Shown here piece after piece: positions 9,220-18,542 of a stretch of DNA of 64,000 nt. The notes beneath the pieces are model-generated. The model was given only the letters and a program-made list of their open reading frames with translations. It searched no databases and was not told the origin of the DNA. The DNA is from Carpediemonas membranifera (lineage: Eukaryota; Fornicata): the NCBI GenBank assembly GCA_019828565.1, contig JAHDYR010000003.1, positions 682,001-746,000 of the forward strand, in the 5' to 3' direction. Numbering within the stretch: the stretch's first letter is position 1; each line of letters begins with the position of its first letter. The position numbers and the translations under genes are program-made.

Positions 9220-9439
9220 TCGCTCTGCCTCTGCTGTGTGAATTTATTAATCGTCGCCCAGTTAACCGCTCCGCCAGACACGGGGGGCTCCTGGTTGACT
9301 TCCAGGCCCAATAAACCCCTGGACTAGCATGCTGTCGTGCATTTATCTCCCGTGTCGCTGCTGCGACTGTGGGCGGTGTTTGATGGGCTGGCGGGTTTTG
9401 CACTTTGTTCCGGACATCGAAGCACAGACGAATTGTGCC

Positions 9440-10517
9440 ATGGACAGTGATAATGGCATGGATCTGGAGAGTGTTGAGAGTGAGATCATTGAATGGTTGG
9501 ATGGACAGCTGAACGATGATCCAGACTTCGATCTCACTGGAGGAATCACACAAATGAAGAAACCATCGCTTCTCCTGCGCTTAATTCGCAATACGCTTGC
9601 CGACTTGCTTCCTTCAAATACTCAATATCCTATTCTGACCTATCTGCATGATCACGATGGCGTCATCCAGGACATCTTCAGGATCGTCTCCTTCCTGCGC
9701 ACCAGTTCGTCCTTACCCCCGCCCTCACACAGCCTTTCCCGCCTTCCCAGAGGTCTCTGTGATCCACCTCGCCAACGGCGATCTCCAGACGATTCTGACA
9801 GTGATCGGATTCATCTATACGACGTCGTTTACCGACGTCCCCACCGACTCCGACTCTGACACAGACTCGGAGATCGCAGCACTCAATAGCGACCGCATGG
9901 TGCTGCTTGAGACCGAGCTGACCCGTGCCCGCTCGCTCTACTCCAAGGAGCGGGCACACGCCGCCGCCCTCGCGGACCGGAACGACGAGCTCCACGCAGA
10001 GTTGGAGGGGGCGAGGTCAGACCTGAGCCTGCTCACGCTGCAGCTGGACACTGTCAAGCACAGGGAGAAGGTGGCGAATGACGAGATCAAATCCTTGGCC
10101 GACTCTGAGCGGCAGGCCAACACGGAGCTCAAGAAGCAGCAGCTTGCAGTCGCCCAGCATGTGGAGCAGCTCAGCAGCATGACAGAGGAGCTGCTCGCGC
10201 TGAGGCAGCGGGAACAGGCGGCCAAGGAGTCGGCCGAGGAACTCAGGGGCCAGGTCGGCGAGCTCGGGGAGACCCTCAGAAGGGCGCGGGAAGAGAACGC
10301 GGCCCGGCTCAGCACAGTCATGCCGGCAGAGCAGGAGTTCCGGCAACTCAGCTCGAGTCTTCTGCGGCTCAAGTCAGAGCTCGACAGGAAGCCGGCGGAG
10401 CTGTGTACTGTGGCCATCGGGTGCGACCTCACCGGCTTCAGGGTGGCGAGGGCGGCGGCATGGGCCGGGTTGGTGGTGATGGCCGCAGCCGGGCTGCTTG
10501 TCAGTGTCGTTGTGTGA
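9440..10517 (+). CDS. Tail-anchored coiled-coil protein with one 28-nt intron
   Basis: The first exon starts at MDSDNGMDLESVESEIIEWL. Removing 9705-9732 joins ...IFRIVSFLRT to TFPAFPEVSVIHLANGDLQ in phase, giving 349 aa. The N-terminal ~115 residues look globular. An Asp/Ser acidic patch (TDSDSDTDSE) follows, then ~170 residues of coiled coil (LLETELTRARSLYSKERAHA onward). The extreme C-terminus is a single hydrophobic segment (WAGLVVMAAAGLLVSVVV) ending the protein, a typical tail anchor for ER, Golgi or mitochondrial outer membrane. By architecture it could be a golgin-like tether. No orthologue is recognised. Confidence 0.75.
9705..9732 (+). other. 28-nt intron
   Basis: Starts GTTCGTCCTT, ends CCCTCACACAG. 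It resolves two overlapping open frames into one protein with matching phase (A|CC = Thr). Confidence 0.9.
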
Positions 10518-10660
10518 TAAAATGCTCGAAGCATGGCTTGGCGCATGTCGGTGACATAGGGCCCCAGTCAGCCTGGCCGGCCGGCGATTTACGGTTTATC
10601 GAAGCTTTTGTATCGGGCCACAACCACTGCCAACTATCTTGCCCTTCATATTGCGCTACT

Positions 10661-13600
10661 ATGAGCGCAATCGGCGATGAAAACGCAGGCGATAGAATCT
10701 TTGGGGGCAAAAGGCTTCCAACGATCATTCCAGGGCTTGTTGACGATGAGAACCGCCTTGCAGGCGATAACGTCGAACAGAACGCACCAGAGAACGAACA
10801 GATGCAGAATGAGGATGTTCGTGACACAAATCAACGGAATACTATCCCAGTTGTTGTTCCGCCACTCAGGAACGCCAACCACATTGAGATCGAAGCCGGG
10901 AACGACCCCGACCATGAGACAGGCTGGTACCATGAGCGAGTATTCCAGCCTGTGGTGCTCGACAACCGCAATGCGCTCGACCTCAACCACCTCCAGGATC
11001 TGGCGCAGGATCCCGACCTGCAGCCCATTATCGCCCAGAATGCTCACATCGCGGCACCTCCGGCAGAAAGGCAACATGGCCATGACGCGGAGCCCTATGT
11101 GCCTGCCTCTATCGAGCAGACTGACCTTGGCAATGCCCCACTCGACGCCATGATGCCACTCGACGGTCTCCTGGGAATACTCGACCGGGAACTGCCGCCC
11201 GTGATTGAGCCAGAGCCAGTCAATACCTCTGAGCCAACCCAGCCGGCTCCAAAGGTCGGGGCTAGGTCAGGTAGTCGGCAAACTACTGCTGTCGGAAAGC
11301 CGCGAGTCGATCAGTTGCTGGCGCAGAAAGAAGCTCTCATGAAGGAGTGCGCTGACAAGCTAGGTCGGCTAGAGGCACGTCAGGCGATCCAGGAGGCGCT
11401 AAAGGAGAGAGGTCGGCTCACTCGCCCAGTTATCAGGCACACGCCGGGGAATCTGCCGAGAGAGTGGAGCTTCGAGATCAGCGAGCCGAGCCTGGCAGGA
11501 ACGCAGGACAGTCAGAAGAAGAAACGGACGGCAGCGAAGAAGGCGATCCTCAGTGCCGAGGTCAAGGTCCTGCAGGCTGAGTCCCAGTACGCGGACCGCT
11601 CTCTGGTTGCCACTGAGGCCGCCATACGCCATGCTATGGCGGGCGAGCAGGACGATTCCGTGGAAGCGGAGCTAGCACGGGTCGACCCGGTAGTTGTTCC
11701 AGACACACAACGGATGCTGTCGAAGGGGAAGGCAGACATGGACAAGGAGGCGATGGTCCAAGTCGAGATCGAAGTTGTGCGGCTCCGCGGTCAGATAGAG
11801 GAGTACGATACAGCCCTGGGCATGCTCGGCGTTGAACTCCCCCCGCCGGAGCAGGTCAGCGACGAGGATACGGGAGTCGTGGAAGCGGGGCAGGCCAGCA
11901 GCGGGAAGCCCGATGCTATCCGCCAGCAAAAGTGCCGTGCGAACAAGAGAGTGCGTAATGCCAGACTCAACGCCGTTAAGCGACAGAGAGCAGTGCTGGT
12001 TACCGCGCTGAGGGATCGAAAGGGGGCCCTAACCGAGGCCCTCGCCCCAGATCAGCCCCCTGCCGGCCAGAAGCGCAAGCCTAGTACCCGGCGAGATGAC
12101 AAGCCTGACAAACGAGCAAACTGCCTGGATGACTTCGACGGCAGCGGCTCGAGCGGCGTCATCCTGAGCTACTTCCGGGTGATGTCTGACCTCCTCGACA
12201 TGGACGTCGGCGAGGGCACAACACCCGCTCCCCTGCTCAAGAAGATGTTCGTAGCGGTCTCGCATGACAACGGCGAGGAGGTCCGCAAGCTGCTCACAGC
12301 CGGCGCTCTGCCGACAGATGTGTACAAGGGCTCAACCCTGCTCGAACACGCATGCGAGGCGGGTGCAGCAGAGGCGGCCAGGGCCCTCATCGACGCAGGA
12401 GCCAACCCGCGAGACCAGCTGCTACGGGCTGCAGCCGACGGCCACGGGGACACCGCCCTGCTCTGCCTCGACAGGGGCGCCGATGTCAACGCTGCAGACC
12501 CAAGCGGAGACCTACCGCTGCATATCGCCGTCAGAAACGACTTGTTCGACTTGCTGGAAGCGCTCATCGGACGACCTGACTGTGAGATCAACGCCACCAA
12601 CGATCGGAACATCACCGCGCTCTTCTCGGCATGCAGTCGTGGCAAGACCAACGCGCTGGAACTCCTCATCAAGGCCGGAGCCGACCTGGACATCCCTAGT
12701 GTGCAGGGCTACACGGCGCTGCATGTCGCCGCTAAGGACCGCAACGCCGCCTTCGTCCGCATGCTGCTTGACGGAGGCGCCGACTGTACCAAGCTCCAGG
12801 GCCCCGCGCGGTTTAGCGTGCTTGACATCGCAGTCGGCCAGGCCAGCAACGCTGAGGTGATCAAGATGCTGCTCGAGGCCGAGCCAGAGCTTCGAGACAG
12901 ACCCTGCGGCATGGGCACGATGCCTATCAACACTGCGATGGGGCTGGGTCGGCTGGAATCCGTCCGTGCCCTGCTCGAACATGGTGTCGACCCGAACCTG
13001 ACCGTGACTGCTGCTGCGGGCGGCAACGCGGGTGAGCTGACGCTAATCAACTTTGCTTCATTCATTAACCACATCGGCCTCCTGGAGCTCCTCATTGAGT
13101 TCGGGGCCGACGTGAATCGTCTCAATTCACAGAACATTTCACCCCTTACACTCTGCGTCAAGCAGAACAGAGTCGACTTCGCACGGGCTCTGCTCAAGAC
13201 AGGGGCCGACCCCAACATCCAGGACGACCAGGGCGTGGCCCCTGTCATGCTGGCCGCGATGGACCGGCAGTGCGGTGAGCTCGCCCGCGTGTTGGTTGAG
13301 GGGGGCGCGGACTACACGCTTGCGAACAGGGAAGGCATGACGGCCATCGATATAGCCATTGCCGCGGCAAACACCGAGATGCTCGAGGCATTGCTGGGCG
13401 ACAAGACAGGCCCGGCTGTAATGTCGGACAGCAACGGTTGCCCAAGGCTGTATCTCCATGTCGCGTGCTCCAACGGCCTCACCGACATCGTCCGACTCCT
13501 CATCGAGCACGGCGCGGACGTCAACCAGCGTAACGACAACGGGTGGAGCCCGGTGAACTCGGCCGCGTACAACGGGCACACAGAGGCGCTCAGACTCGTG

Positions 13601-15898
13601 CTCGCGGCCGGGCCGACCCTGGATCACGTCGACGCGACCGGGTTCACACCCCTGATGGCCGTCTGCGTCAACAACCTCGTCGAGCACGTCCAACTCCTCG
13701 TCGATGCCGGGGCCGACTGCTTCATCGGCAGCGCTGATGGTGACAACGTACTCCATCTGGCGGCCAACAGGAACCACGTGGAGATCATCAAAGTGCTGCT
13801 CGACGCCAAGCCTGATCTCCTCAACATGGTCGACAACTTCGCCCGAACCCCGCTGTTTGACGCCGCGGCGCATGGCCATAATGACTCCGTTCGACTCCTC
13901 CTGAGTCATGGGGCTGACCCAGACATCGCCTCGTTCGCCGATCAGACCGCAATCATGGCCGCGGCGGCGTTTGGCCGTGCTGAGAGCGTTGCGATGCTAG
14001 TCGGCGCTGGTGCGGAGCTCAACCAGCAGGATAGCGATGGCGACACAGCACTGGCCATTGCATGCATCAAGGGCAACGCCCAGTGCGTCAGGATCCTCGT
14101 CGAGGCGGGAGCTGACACTACTCTCACCAGGAGCGACGGAATGACTCCTTTGTCCTGCGCGGTCAAGAATAAGTTCCCCGATATCGTCAAGATCCTCGCC
14201 AAGGTCGCGCCAGAGCAAGAGTGTCTCGCGGCACTCCTCCTTGCAAGCGGGGACAACATGCCGGAGATTGCCGACGCCATCCTCCAGAGCCGCGTCTTCC
14301 CTCCCGATCACCTAGGTCAATGCATCGGTCTCTCCGTCACACTTGGGCACGACATGATCGCCCAGAGCCTCCTCAGGGCCGGGGCCGACGTCAACTGGTT
14401 CGACCCAGACCTGGGTGAGTCTCTCATCCACGCAGCAGCAGGTGGCGGCGAGGAAGAGCTCGTGCGGCTCCTATTGGGGCACGGCTGTGACGTCAACGCA
14501 CGCCGCGAAGATGGTGCCACCGCGCTCTGTATCGCTGCCGAGGACGGCGACGACGAGGTTGTCGAGATGCTCCTGGACGCCGGGGCTGACCCTAAACTGC
14601 CCGGCCCTGAAGGGAGGCTGCCACGGGACATCGCTGAGGGCCACGGCCACGACGAATGTGTCAGCCTCGTCGACGCCCGTGTCAAGTCCGGTGCTGATGT
14701 CATACCGTCGGATGAAGCATCGGAGGCAACCGTAGCAGGGCCCAGTGTCGACGATGACGAGGACCAGCCGTTGCTTATCACAGCGGCAGCATCAGGGGCC
14801 AGGAGTCTGCTTGTGGATCTCATCAGCACCGGTCACGACCCCGATGCGACCAACAAGGCCGTCACCCTCACTGCGCTTGTTATGGCTGTCTCGTCCGGAC
14901 ATGCAGAGCTCCTGCCTCTTCTCCTCAATGCCGGCGCTAACCTCAAGAAGCAGCTGACTTCGCAAAGCGGGGGCGTGGCTCAGGAGACCATGGCCATGCT
15001 CGCTGCTTGTGCCAAGGGCGACGCCGAGAGCATCCGTCTTCTCCTCGACGCCGGGGCTGACATCAACGGAGCCCTGCAAACTGGCGAGACGCCCCTCCTG
15101 AGCACCGCGCTGTACAACCCGACCTTCCTGTCTCATGTGGTTCGCCTTCCCGGGGTCAACCTCGACCAGCCTGCGGGCCTCGGGGCCCCTGTGCTGCTTC
15201 ATGCGGCGGGGTCGGACAAGATCGACTCCGTCCGAGTACTGATCCAAGCCGGGGCGGACATCAACCTCTGCTTCCCCAGACACGGCACCGCACTCATGGT
15301 TGCGGCCAACTACGGGCACGATGAGGTCCTTGGGTGTCTGCTCGAGGCCGGTGCAGATGCTGATGTTGTCGACGAGGACGGCGACACAGCGCTAATCTGC
15401 GCGGTTCGCTGGGGTCACTTGTCATGTGCCGGCCGCCTCCTGCGGGCCGGGTGCGACATCAATACGCGTCTCCCCAACGGCTCCAATGCGGCATTCATTG
15501 CCGCGGCCAACGGCTTCTCTGATATTCTCGGCCTGCTGGTAGCTGCTGGTGTCGAAACGACAGCCCCAGGCGAGGACGGCAAACTCCCCAGCGAGATCGC
15601 CCAGACTAACGGACACCAGGCCTGCGCCACACTTCTCGAGGTCTCAGGGAAAACCAGTGCTCGACCGGACCAGGTCGACCCCGATGTCGGCCAGGTAGAG
15701 TCGGAGCTGGACGCCGTTCATGTAACTCATGTAACTCATGTAACTGGGAACGTCAGAATCGAAGAGCTCTCAGAAACCCCACCTCCACCCCCCAGGAGGA
15801 GCATAGCGATGAAGGGAGCTATTGGAGCCCTTGCTGTCGCCACCGGCGTGGCTGGACTCATTAGACTCCGGCAGGGCATGAGCAGGCGTGGGCGGTAG
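10661..15898 (+). CDS. Giant ankyrin-repeat protein (1745 aa)
   Basis: The start is the ATG giving MSAIGDENAGDRIFGGK; the upstream in-frame extension is poor. Residues 1-~240 are acidic and low-complexity. Residues ~200-490 are helical, with a basic stretch near 420-460 (QQKCRANKRVRNARLNAVKR) that resembles a bZIP-type basic region but lacks a clear leucine zipper. From ~530 to ~1655 there are about 30 ankyrin repeats (for example GDTALLCLDRGADVNAADPSGDLPLHIAV), with a short acidic break near 1360. A 9-bp triplication (CATGTAACT) encodes HVTHVTHVT near the end. The C-terminus has a weakly hydrophobic segment (GAIGALAVATGVAGLI) followed by RLRQGMSRRGR, possibly membrane-associated. Specific function unknown. 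Confidence 0.8.
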   Translation: MSAIGDENAGDRIFGGKRLPTIIPGLVDDENRLAGDNVEQNAPENEQMQNEDVRDTNQRNTIPVVVPPLRNANHIEIEAGNDPDHETGWYHERVFQPVVLDNRNALDLNHLQDLAQDPDLQPIIAQNAHIAAPPAERQHGHDAEPYVPASIEQTDLGNAPLDAMMPLDGLLGILDRELPPVIEPEPVNTSEPTQPAPKVGARSGSRQTTAVGKPRVDQLLAQKEALMKECADKLGRLEARQAIQEALKERGRLTRPVIRHTPGNLPREWSFEISEPSLAGTQDSQKKKRTAAKKAILSAEVKVLQAESQYADRSLVATEAAIRHAMAGEQDDSVEAELARVDPVVVPDTQRMLSKGKADMDKEAMVQVEIEVVRLRGQIEEYDTALGMLGVELPPPEQVSDEDTGVVEAGQASSGKPDAIRQQKCRANKRVRNARLNAVKRQRAVLVTALRDRKGALTEALAPDQPPAGQKRKPSTRRDDKPDKRANCLDDFDGSGSSGVILSYFRVMSDLLDMDVGEGTTPAPLLKKMFVAVSHDNGEEVRKLLTAGALPTDVYKGSTLLEHACEAGAAEAARALIDAGANPRDQLLRAAADGHGDTALLCLDRGADVNAADPSGDLPLHIAVRNDLFDLLEALIGRPDCEINATNDRNITALFSACSRGKTNALELLIKAGADLDIPSVQGYTALHVAAKDRNAAFVRMLLDGGADCTKLQGPARFSVLDIAVGQASNAEVIKMLLEAEPELRDRPCGMGTMPINTAMGLGRLESVRALLEHGVDPNLTVTAAAGGNAGELTLINFASFINHIGLLELLIEFGADVNRLNSQNISPLTLCVKQNRVDFARALLKTGADPNIQDDQGVAPVMLAAMDRQCGELARVLVEGGADYTLANREGMTAIDIAIAAANTEMLEALLGDKTGPAVMSDSNGCPRLYLHVACSNGLTDIVRLLIEHGADVNQRNDNGWSPVNSAAYNGHTEALRLVLAAGPTLDHVDATGFTPLMAVCVNNLVEHVQLLVDAGADCFIGSADGDNVLHLAANRNHVEIIKVLLDAKPDLLNMVDNFARTPLFDAAAHGHNDSVRLLLSHGADPDIASFADQTAIMAAAAFGRAESVAMLVGAGAELNQQDSDGDTALAIACIKGNAQCVRILVEAGADTTLTRSDGMTPLSCAVKNKFPDIVKILAKVAPEQECLAALLLASGDNMPEIADAILQSRVFPPDHLGQCIGLSVTLGHDMIAQSLLRAGADVNWFDPDLGESLIHAAAGGGEEELVRLLLGHGCDVNARREDGATALCIAAEDGDDEVVEMLLDAGADPKLPGPEGRLPRDIAEGHGHDECVSLVDARVKSGADVIPSDEASEATVAGPSVDDDEDQPLLITAAASGARSLLVDLISTGHDPDATNKAVTLTALVMAVSSGHAELLPLLLNAGANLKKQLTSQSGGVAQETMAMLAACAKGDAESIRLLLDAGADINGALQTGETPLLSTALYNPTFLSHVVRLPGVNLDQPAGLGAPVLLHAAGSDKIDSVRVLIQAGADINLCFPRHGTALMVAANYGHDEVLGCLLEAGADADVVDEDGDTALICAVRWGHLSCAGRLLRAGCDINTRLPNGSNAAFIAAANGFSDILGLLVAAGVETTAPGEDGKLPSEIAQTNGHQACATLLEVSGKTSARPDQVDPDVGQVESELDAVHVTHVTHVTGNVRIEELSETPPPPPRRSIAMKGAIGALAVATGVAGLIRLRQGMSRRGR

Positions 15899-16108
15899 CA
15901 AGCATAGAGACGTTTGATAAATTTAGTTTCCACCGCAGCTGTCACACACTCCTGGTTGAGACGGATCAATGAGAACGCGGCAACATCAATGACACCCTCT
16001 GCCCCATAGTTCCTGCGATACGCACTGTATTGTTGTGCGATTCGACTGTAATCGGCGGTGCTTGACTGGCTGAGTCGAGGTGAAGGCACAAAGCCCCAAG
16101 TTCATCGA

Positions 16109-16621
16109 ATGGACGTCGATCTGGATTCAAAGAGCGTTGCAACAGCATGCACTCGTATCCTGTTCGATAGAATCGACTCAAAGAGCTCCAGTTCGGGCAC
16201 TGAATCGCTGTCCCAGCTCTCTTCGACATGGCGGGCCTACAAACAGCGCTTGAGGGCACTAAACAGCCCTCAGCTATCATTCTCCAACTACGATTCCATT
16301 GGATCCCACTCAGCAGCGTCGTCCTCGAACTTCGCGGACTCACGGCTCCGCGTCTCCGTTCTCGATCGGGAGCCGCAAACCGCAAATCAGAAGGCCGCTG
16401 TGCCAGTAGAAGAGCAGACTGATGCGCTTCCGATCAGCATCAGTGCCATTAACGCGGCGACGAAGTTCCTCGAGAGCGCCAGCCAGGAGCAGCTCAGCGA
16501 CGTCGACTACGAGAAGCTCGTCGCCCTCGTCAGGCTTGCTGACGTTGTGAATGACCGTCTGCACCTAGACGCCGGTGCAGGGGAAGAGGGGGGGCGAGGA
16601 GTGAGTGCCACCCGTGTGTAA
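16109..16621 (+). CDS. Small unknown protein
   Basis: A 170-aa protein from the ATG MDVDLDSKSVATAC. The middle is Ser-rich and probably disordered (SSSSGTESLSQLSS, SHSAASSSNFADS). The last ~65 residues form a helical region (NAATKFLESASQEQLSDVDY, VRLADVVNDRL). Codon choice resembles its neighbours and the stop TAA sits in GTGTAAAATACC. No family is recognised; a subunit of a small helical complex is possible. Confidence 0.55.
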   Translation: MDVDLDSKSVATACTRILFDRIDSKSSSSGTESLSQLSSTWRAYKQRLRALNSPQLSFSNYDSIGSHSAASSSNFADSRLRVSVLDREPQTANQKAAVPVEEQTDALPISISAINAATKFLESASQEQLSDVDYEKLVALVRLADVVNDRLHLDAGAGEEGGRGVSATRV

Positions 16622-16798
16622 AATACCAAGCTCAACGGAGTCACGCGTCAAAGGATTTTGGCTTGCGATGCGGTTTACGAGCTGGAAGCTGGCTGAGGCT
16701 GCGAGTGGAGCACAATTACATTGGTGCCATGCCATTAGCGCGAGAATTTCTATTCGCGCAAGTTTTGGAGAACGAAAGTCAACGCTTCCGCTGATTCA

Positions 16799-18274
16799 AT
16801 GTCGGAGCATCTAGACCAGAACGTTGAGATTGCAGCAGAGCCATACGGTTGGCTCATACTGAAGGACGCTGCCGGTAACGTCACCAAGGAGCGCTTCAAG
16901 ATCGTCTTGAAAGAAGCAACGATCGGCCGCAGCTCCTCATGCCATCTGATCATCGATTCGAAGAAGGTTGCTAACTATCACTGCTCGCTGTTCTTTGACG
17001 ACCTCACCAACCTCTTCTCGATTAAGAACGTCACAGAAGACAACTTCAATGTCGTCTGTGATGGGACTCAGCTCCCTCCCGGCGAAACCATGCCCCTGAG
17101 CAAGCATCTTATTGTTGGCGACATCAGCTTCCTCCTCCACCCGAGCCCTAACTTCCTCCCCGCCCACTCACAGGAGGAGGCCGAGAGTATTGTCATCGAG
17201 GGCACTCCCGCCGTCATCCACCGCAACGAAGAGGCAGTGGAGCTCCTTGTCAGCCCTCCCGGGTCTGTTTTCGACCGGTTCGTTACCACCCCGATGCGCG
17301 GCCTCAAGCGGCTGCTGACGCCCAAGGCTGCCACGCCTGAGTCCAGGGGCCATCTCAGCACCCCTAAGAGCGCCAAGCCCAGTGCCAGGAAGGAAGAGGT
17401 CACCCCTATCAGCGGTGCCTTCTTCAAGAAGTCGAGTGCCCGCCGCAGCAAGTTGGCCCGGCCCTCGCTCATGCGGAGAGTCGACCCGATCGAGGAGGAG
17501 GATGTTGACATGGAGCCCGTGGAGGAGGCTCCGGTGGAGAAGACACCGCTGGCCCGCACACCTGAGATGAAGACCCCCCGGAGCTCCGCCAGACTCAGCA
17601 GACTCGCAAGGGTCGAGCCTGAGGAGGAGGAGATGGAGTCTGCCGAGCAGGCGGGCGCTGCTACTGAGTCTTACTCCGAGAGCGAGGCGGAGGCTGAGTT
17701 CGTCTGCCCCTACACCCGGGCCCAGCTGCAGACCATCAAGGTCGTTGCCCTCAGACGGGCCTTCTCTGATGCCAGTGTGGCTACCCCCGACATTCACAAG
17801 AAGGTGCTCATCGACCGGATCATCGCCGGTGACATCCCCGGTGTCAAGTTCCCTGAGCTGGACCCCGAGGAGGAGGCTAAGGAGGAAGAGAAGCCTGTTG
17901 CCCGTGCCACCAAGGCCAAGAAGACTCCCAAGGCGAGGAAGCCCAAGGAGGCGCCCAAGTCCACACGCCGTAGTGCTCGCGTCCAGCCTACTGAGAAGGA
18001 GGAGGCCCCTGCGAAGGTCAAGACCCCCAAGGCCAAGGCGGCCGCTATGAGCCACACACCCCGTCGGTCGGCCCACACCAAGGCCCCCGAGCCCGAGTCG
18101 AGCTCCGAGTCTGAGGACGAGACCGAGGAGACTCTGCCCTACACCATGGAGGAGCTTAAGGCGCTGAAGTGGCTGGAACTGCGGTCTGTGTGCAAGCAGC
18201 ACGGCATCACGGCGAGGAATAAGGACCAGTACCTGGCCCTCGCCCTTCCCCGGTGCAAGGACGGCAAGCAGTGA
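16799..18274 (+). CDS. FHA-domain nuclear protein with two SAP-like motifs
   Basis: A 491-aa protein. Residues ~15-105 are a forkhead-associated phosphothreonine-binding domain, with the GRSSSCHLII strand and VANYHCSLFF; the usual Ser of S..H is Asn here. Residues ~140-295 and ~350-430 are Pro/Lys/Thr/Glu-rich with many TPK-type sites, likely CDK targets. Two related 'PYT...L..LK...LR' helices (residues ~295-345, PYTRAQLQTIKVVALRRAF; and ~440-485, PYTMEELKALKWLELRSVC) look like SAP DNA-binding folds. Together this suggests a chromatin or DNA-damage adaptor, by analogy with Ki-67-type FHA proteins. Orthology is not clear. Confidence 0.75.
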   Translation: MSEHLDQNVEIAAEPYGWLILKDAAGNVTKERFKIVLKEATIGRSSSCHLIIDSKKVANYHCSLFFDDLTNLFSIKNVTEDNFNVVCDGTQLPPGETMPLSKHLIVGDISFLLHPSPNFLPAHSQEEAESIVIEGTPAVIHRNEEAVELLVSPPGSVFDRFVTTPMRGLKRLLTPKAATPESRGHLSTPKSAKPSARKEEVTPISGAFFKKSSARRSKLARPSLMRRVDPIEEEDVDMEPVEEAPVEKTPLARTPEMKTPRSSARLSRLARVEPEEEEMESAEQAGAATESYSESEAEAEFVCPYTRAQLQTIKVVALRRAFSDASVATPDIHKKVLIDRIIAGDIPGVKFPELDPEEEAKEEEKPVARATKAKKTPKARKPKEAPKSTRRSARVQPTEKEEAPAKVKTPKAKAAAMSHTPRRSAHTKAPEPESSSESEDETEETLPYTMEELKALKWLELRSVCKQHGITARNKDQYLALALPRCKDGKQ

Positions 18275-18542
18275 GTAAACTTAGATTGAAGTGCGAGAGG
18301 CGTTCTTTTGCCGTTATGATGCATTTCCAAATTTCTGGATTCGGACCCTCTCTTCGGAGCCCACTGATTGCAGAGGTGGTGGGGCGATGGAAAATCAAGT
18401 GAGAAAAAATCTCATGAACTCTTCGGGGGACTTATAAGCACCATGCAAGCCGACATGGCTGGGGGTGGCCTGTAGATCGCAAATTTGATCTCGATTTGAT
18501 GCGCGAAAAAATCTATATCTCCAAAGCACGGGAACGACGCTC

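Noticed and set aside
10403-10660. 86-residue N-terminal extension of the ankyrin protein
   Set aside because: It overlaps the 3' end of the preceding gene in another frame and is Gly/Arg/Cys-rich noise; the ATG at 10661 is better.
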